Assembly (NCBI RefSeq): GCF_022095675.1
Contig: NZ_JAHYSG010000012.1
Location: forward strand, 1-64,000
Source of the DNA: Dactylosporangium sp. AC04546
GTDB taxonomy: Bacteria > Actinomycetota > Actinomycetes > Mycobacteriales > Micromonosporaceae
DNA: 64,000 nt
Direction of reading: 5' to 3'
Part shown: piece by piece, positions 61,093 through 64,000 of the stretch
Layout of the letters: every line of letters starts with the position of its first letter
Numbering within the stretch: position 1 is the first letter of the stretch
Program-made: the position numbers and the translations under genes
The notes under the pieces: generated by a model
Database searches by the model: none
Seen by the model: only the letters and a program-made list of their open reading frames with translations
What the model was told of the DNA's origin: nothing

Positions 61093-62277
61093 TTACACGA
61101 TGACGTCGATCAATGCTTTGCCCCGGTGGTCGACGGCGAACGACGCGCTGCTGCCGTTCGGCAGGCCCACGCGGTACAACCCGGGAAAAGCGGTGAAATG
61201 CACCCGGCCCCGCTCGTCCGTGCCCAGCGCGGTCGGCGGCACCCACCACTCGCCCCTGACCAGGCCGTGCAGGGCGTCGAACGCCGGCTTCGGGGTGCCG
61301 TCGGCGCGCAGCAGGCCCCCGGGCGCGCCGAGCCAGCCGCCGTCGGGCAGGCCCCAGTAGGTCACCGCCTCGACCGCCGGGTGCGCCATGAGCGTGCGGT
61401 AGTGCCGGACAATCTCGTCGGCCTGCCGCTCCTCCCCCTCGGGTGTGCTCGGCCACGACGGCACCCGGAAGTCGTTGAGATCGACAATGCTGGCCGGCAT
61501 CAGGTCTCCGGACACCAGCGTCGTCTCGGTGAAATGCAGCGGCAGCCCGTACCGCGCGAACCGCTCCAGGACGTCCAGGGTCTTCTCTTCTCCCCAGTGC
61601 CCCTGGTGCATGTGGCTCTGCAGCCCGAGCGCGTCGATCGCGATACCGGCCGCGAGAACGCCCTCGATCAGGCACTCGTACGCGGCCGACATGTCGAAGT
61701 CGTTCAGCAGCAGGGTCGCGTGCGGGTTGGCCGCGCGGGCCGCGTCGAACGCGAGGCGGATCATCGGGATCCGGCCGATCGCGCGGCACAGCCGGGTGAT
61801 GCCGTTGTCCTCCTTGTCGAAGATCGGCATGATGACGACCTCGTTGATGACGTCCCAGGTGTCGATGACGCCGGCGCCTGCGGTCACCTCGCGGGTGATG
61901 CGCTCGCGCTGGGCGGCGGCGACCTCCTCGACGCTCAGGCCGAGCAGCCACGGCGCGGTCTCGGTGTGCCAGGCGAGCGGGTGGCCCTTGACGGCGACGC
62001 CCCGGTCGCGGAACCAGCGGGCGGCCGTCAGCACGCGGTCGGTGTGCTCGTACTGGCCCCAGTAGTAGGGCAGCGTGGCGGCGTTGAACAGGGCGAGCCA
62101 CCGCTCGGCGAGCGGCGTGTCGTCACGCGCGCCGTTGGCGTGGTCGATGAGCTCGAAGCCGGTGCAGCCGAACAGGGTCTTGTGGTTGAGCTGCTCGACG
62201 ACGACCTCCGCGGCGCGCAGCGGGGCGCCGCCGAGGCTCACGGTGAGCGTGACGTCGGCGCCGTGCGGTCCGGTCAT
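61093..62277 (-). CDS. Cytoplasmic GH10-family glycosidase
   Basis: The product is 394 residues from ATG 62277. An N-terminal beta-rich part (ADVTLTVSLGGAPLRAAEVV) precedes the GH10 barrel with WDVINEVVIM (acid/base Glu146) and LHFTETTLVS (nucleophile Glu251). No signal peptide, so it probably acts on short xylo-oligosaccharides taken up by an ABC importer; intracellular GH10 enzymes often cut xylo-oligomers. The C-terminal part has SSASFAVDHRGKALIDV. No TTTCGAAA motif is found before it, unlike the secreted GH10. Confidence 0.85.
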   Translation of the reverse strand: MTGPHGADVTLTVSLGGAPLRAAEVVVEQLNHKTLFGCTGFELIDHANGARDDTPLAERWLALFNAATLPYYWGQYEHTDRVLTAARWFRDRGVAVKGHPLAWHTETAPWLLGLSVEEVAAAQRERITREVTAGAGVIDTWDVINEVVIMPIFDKEDNGITRLCRAIGRIPMIRLAFDAARAANPHATLLLNDFDMSAAYECLIEGVLAAGIAIDALGLQSHMHQGHWGEEKTLDVLERFARYGLPLHFTETTLVSGDLMPASIVDLNDFRVPSWPSTPEGEERQADEIVRHYRTLMAHPAVEAVTYWGLPDGGWLGAPGGLLRADGTPKPAFDALHGLVRGEWWVPPTALGTDERGRVHFTAFPGLYRVGLPNGSSASFAVDHRGKALIDVIV

Positions 62278-62407
62278 GGTTCCAGTCCTACCATCTTTGC
62301 CGTGGTTCCGATCGACATGTGACGCATCGGGTGCACGGCCCTCCGCCGGGTGGCGGGCGTGCCGCCCGGCCCCGCATCGACCTGCGCGTACGCCGAATAA
62401 TCCGGGC

Positions 62408-63244
62408 GTGCGCCTGCTGATCGCCGTGATGGCCTGCCTGCTGCTGGCGGCGTGTGGTGGCCCGGCACCGTCCGCGTCGCGGCCGTCCGCCTCCGCCACG
62501 GCCCCCGCCGTCGCGGGGTCCTCGTCCCCGGTGCCGCCGCCGAGCCCGTCCGTGTCGCCCGCGGCGCTGCCGGCCGGCTTCGTAGCACTGTCCGATGTGG
62601 ACAGCAGCATCCTGTCCGACATCCGGTACTCCACCGCGCACAACTTCGTCGGCCGGCCGGTCACCGGATACCTGCGGCCGCGCTGCCTGCTCACCCGCCA
62701 GGCGGCCGAGGCCCTGCACCGCGTGCAGCAGAGCGCCCTGGCCCGCGGGTACAGCCTCAAGGTGTACGACTGCTACCGCCCGCAGCAGGCGGTCGACGAC
62801 TTCGTCCGCTGGTCCGCCGACGCCGACCAGCGCATGAAGGGCGAGTTCTACCCGGAGGTCGACAAGTCCGCGCTCTTCGACGACGGCTACATCGGCGGGC
62901 CCACCGCGCACAGCCGGGGCAGCACGCTCGACCTGACGCTGGTGGCGTTGCCGGCGCGCGAGCAGCCGGCGTACCGCGCGGACGACCCGCTGGCGCCGTG
63001 CACCGACCCGGTGGACCAGCGGTTCCCGGACAACACCGTCGACATGGGCACCGGCTTCGACTGCTTCGACCCGCTGGCGCACACGGCGGCGCCGGGCGTG
63101 AGCGCGGCGGAGCGCGGGAACCGGTCGCTGCTGGTCGGCCTCATGTCCGGCGGCGGCTTCGCGAACTACGCGAAGGAGTGGTGGCACTACACCCTCAACG
63201 ACGAGCCGTTCCCGGACACGTACTACAACTTCCCGGTCGCCTGA
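62408..63244 (+). CDS. VanX/DdpX-type D-Ala-D-Ala dipeptidase lipoprotein
   Basis: The product is 278 residues from GTG 62408. The lipobox LLLAACGG marks a lipoprotein. A Ser/Pro linker follows. The dipeptidase part carries IRYSTAHNFVGRPVTGY, the zinc-ligand motif HSRGSTLDL and the EWWHYTL motif near the end (Glu and His). VanX-like enzymes cleave D-Ala-D-Ala dipeptides and related ones act in murein recycling or vancomycin resistance; the Van genes are absent, so a housekeeping role is likelier. Confidence 0.9.
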   Translation: MRLLIAVMACLLLAACGGPAPSASRPSASATAPAVAGSSSPVPPPSPSVSPAALPAGFVALSDVDSSILSDIRYSTAHNFVGRPVTGYLRPRCLLTRQAAEALHRVQQSALARGYSLKVYDCYRPQQAVDDFVRWSADADQRMKGEFYPEVDKSALFDDGYIGGPTAHSRGSTLDLTLVALPAREQPAYRADDPLAPCTDPVDQRFPDNTVDMGTGFDCFDPLAHTAAPGVSAAERGNRSLLVGLMSGGGFANYAKEWWHYTLNDEPFPDTYYNFPVA

Positions 63245-64000
63245 CCGGCCTTGGCGAAACAGATGGTGCCGTCGAGGTCGGCGACCGGTACCGGCTGGTA
63301 GCCCTCGCTCTGGTAGAAGTCGATGTTCCGGGCGCTCTTGGCGCCGGTGAACAGCAGGACGCGGCGGCACTCCGGCCCGGCGGCGGCCTCGGCGGTGCGC
63401 AACAGCCACCGGCCCAGCCCCCGGCCGCGCAGGTCGGGCACGACGGCGAGCCGGCCCACGTGCCAGTCGGTCTCGACGGGGCGGGTCCGCACCATGCCCA
63501 GCAGCCGGCCGTCGAGCCAGAGGCCCGTGGTGTGCCAGCTCGCCAGCCACTCCCGCACGTCCTCCGGCGACTCGTGTAGCGCCGGTATGGCCATGGTGTC
63601 GTTGGCCAGCGCCTCCTCCACCCAGCAGCACCGCTGCAGCACCGTCACCTCCGGCGCGTCGTCCGGGGTCAGCCGCCGCGCGTAGGACCCCGGCAGGGGG
63701 CCGGACGGGATCGCGGCCCGCGCGCGGTCGCGCATCGGCCGCAGGGCGTGGGCGACCCGCACCAGCTCGTCGAGCAGGCCGACACCCGCCGCGTCGCGGC
63801 CGGCGTCCGGCCGCAGCCGCCCCTGCTCCACCGAGTCGCCGATGCGGATCGCGACCGTGGCACCCAGCGGCACCATGCGCAGCGTGGTCACCACCTGCTT
63901 GGCGTGCTGGACGGATCGGGTGCCCGCCGAGGTGTTGCCGTAGCTGACGAAGCCGATCGGCTTCCACGCCCACTCGGCGCCGAGGTAGTCCAGCGCGTTC
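63223..64000 (-). CDS. NADPH-dependent FMN reductase fused to a GNAT domain (N-terminus outside window)
   Basis: At the right edge the frame reads NALDYLGAEWAWKPIGFVSY and then GNTSAGTRSVQHAKQVVTTL, the end part of a flavodoxin-like NADPH-dependent FMN reductase. From residue ~90 of the visible part a GNAT domain follows, with LAVVPDLRGRGLGRWLLRTA (the acetyl-CoA loop) and NIDFYQSEGYQPVP at the end. An internal ATG/GTG cannot be excluded, but the continuous frame supports a single fused protein. About 258 codons are visible. It overlaps the convergent dipeptidase gene by 22 bases. What the two activities do together is unknown. Confidence 0.75.
   Translation of the reverse strand, partial: NALDYLGAEWAWKPIGFVSYGNTSAGTRSVQHAKQVVTTLRMVPLGATVAIRIGDSVEQGRLRPDAGRDAAGVGLLDELVRVAHALRPMRDRARAAIPSGPLPGSYARRLTPDDAPEVTVLQRCCWVEEALANDTMAIPALHESPEDVREWLASWHTTGLWLDGRLLGMVRTRPVETDWHVGRLAVVPDLRGRGLGRWLLRTAEAAAGPECRRVLLFTGAKSARNIDFYQSEGYQPVPVADLDGTICFAKAGQATGKL

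Noticed and set aside
62408..63244. Vancomycin-resistance locus
   Set aside because: Only a VanX-like lipoprotein is present; VanH, VanA and VanRS homologues are missing.

Overview
The window is chromosomal DNA of a very GC-rich actinomycete. High-GC third codon positions, frequent GTG starts, leaderless promoters, XRE/DUF5753-DUF397 pairs, SigE-type sigma factors, a GPP34 protein and many secreted glycoside hydrolases suggest a filamentous soil genus such as those of the Micromonosporaceae; the genus is inferred, as no rRNA is present. I saw no tRNA, rRNA, CRISPR array, insertion sequence or prophage.

Layout. 1-3.6 kb: the start of a Kdp potassium-pump operon on the minus strand (kdpB cut by the window edge, kdpA, kdpF, a second tiny membrane peptide and a small membrane protein). 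3.8-4.3 kb: a universal stress protein gene followed by four 34-bp tandem repeats. 4.4-7.4 kb: a small Pro/Thr-tailed ORF, a helical protein with a C-terminal vWA domain and an ARPP-1 (DUF6569)-like protein, possibly a Ro-like or RNA-repair-type module. 7.7-10 kb: a helical hypothetical gene, then a divergent TetR/methyltransferase pair sharing two operator-like palindromes. 10-17.2 kb: a secreted acylase, an ornithine-decarboxylase-like enzyme, two GNAT-type proteins, an APC permease and a GPP34 protein. 17.3-22.2 kb: an XRE regulator, a DUF397 protein and a membrane-anchored NB-ARC/14-WD40 STAND protein.

22.2-31.6 kb: an SDR lacking its catalytic pair, two methyltransferases, a polytopic membrane protein, a secreted GH30 enzyme, an orphan condensation-domain protein, and an L-serine ammonia-lyase under a tandem glycine riboswitch. 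31.7-45.3 kb: a Cys-rich membrane peptide, a 1,439-residue GH87-like alpha-1,3-glucanase, an acyltransferase, a DUF1023 hydrolase, a two-component system, an S66 peptidase, a phosphoesterase, an expansin-like protein and a second condensation-type protein carrying an adenylation-domain C-lobe. 45.4-62.3 kb: a plant-polymer region with a CE1 esterase-CBM2, GH3, LacI, a sugar ABC importer lacking its own ATPase, a secreted PLD-like protein, a SigE-type sigma factor with a membrane partner, GH10 xylanase, CE4 deacetylase, a GT4/exopolysaccharide-priming pair and a cytoplasmic GH10 enzyme. The right end holds a VanX-like lipoprotein and a truncated FMN reductase-GNAT fusion.

How the parts work together. 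The CE1, GH10 and CE4 genes have TTTCGAAA-type palindromes upstream (or nearby), which suggests one repressor for xylan debranching and depolymerisation. The LacI-GH3 operon and the divergent importer share a GATAACGTTATC palindrome, so oligosaccharide uptake and cytoplasmic hydrolysis are probably co-induced. Several regulators have their start codon 6-8 bases after the -10 box, as in leaderless transcripts. All functions come from reading motifs by eye; no database search was run.
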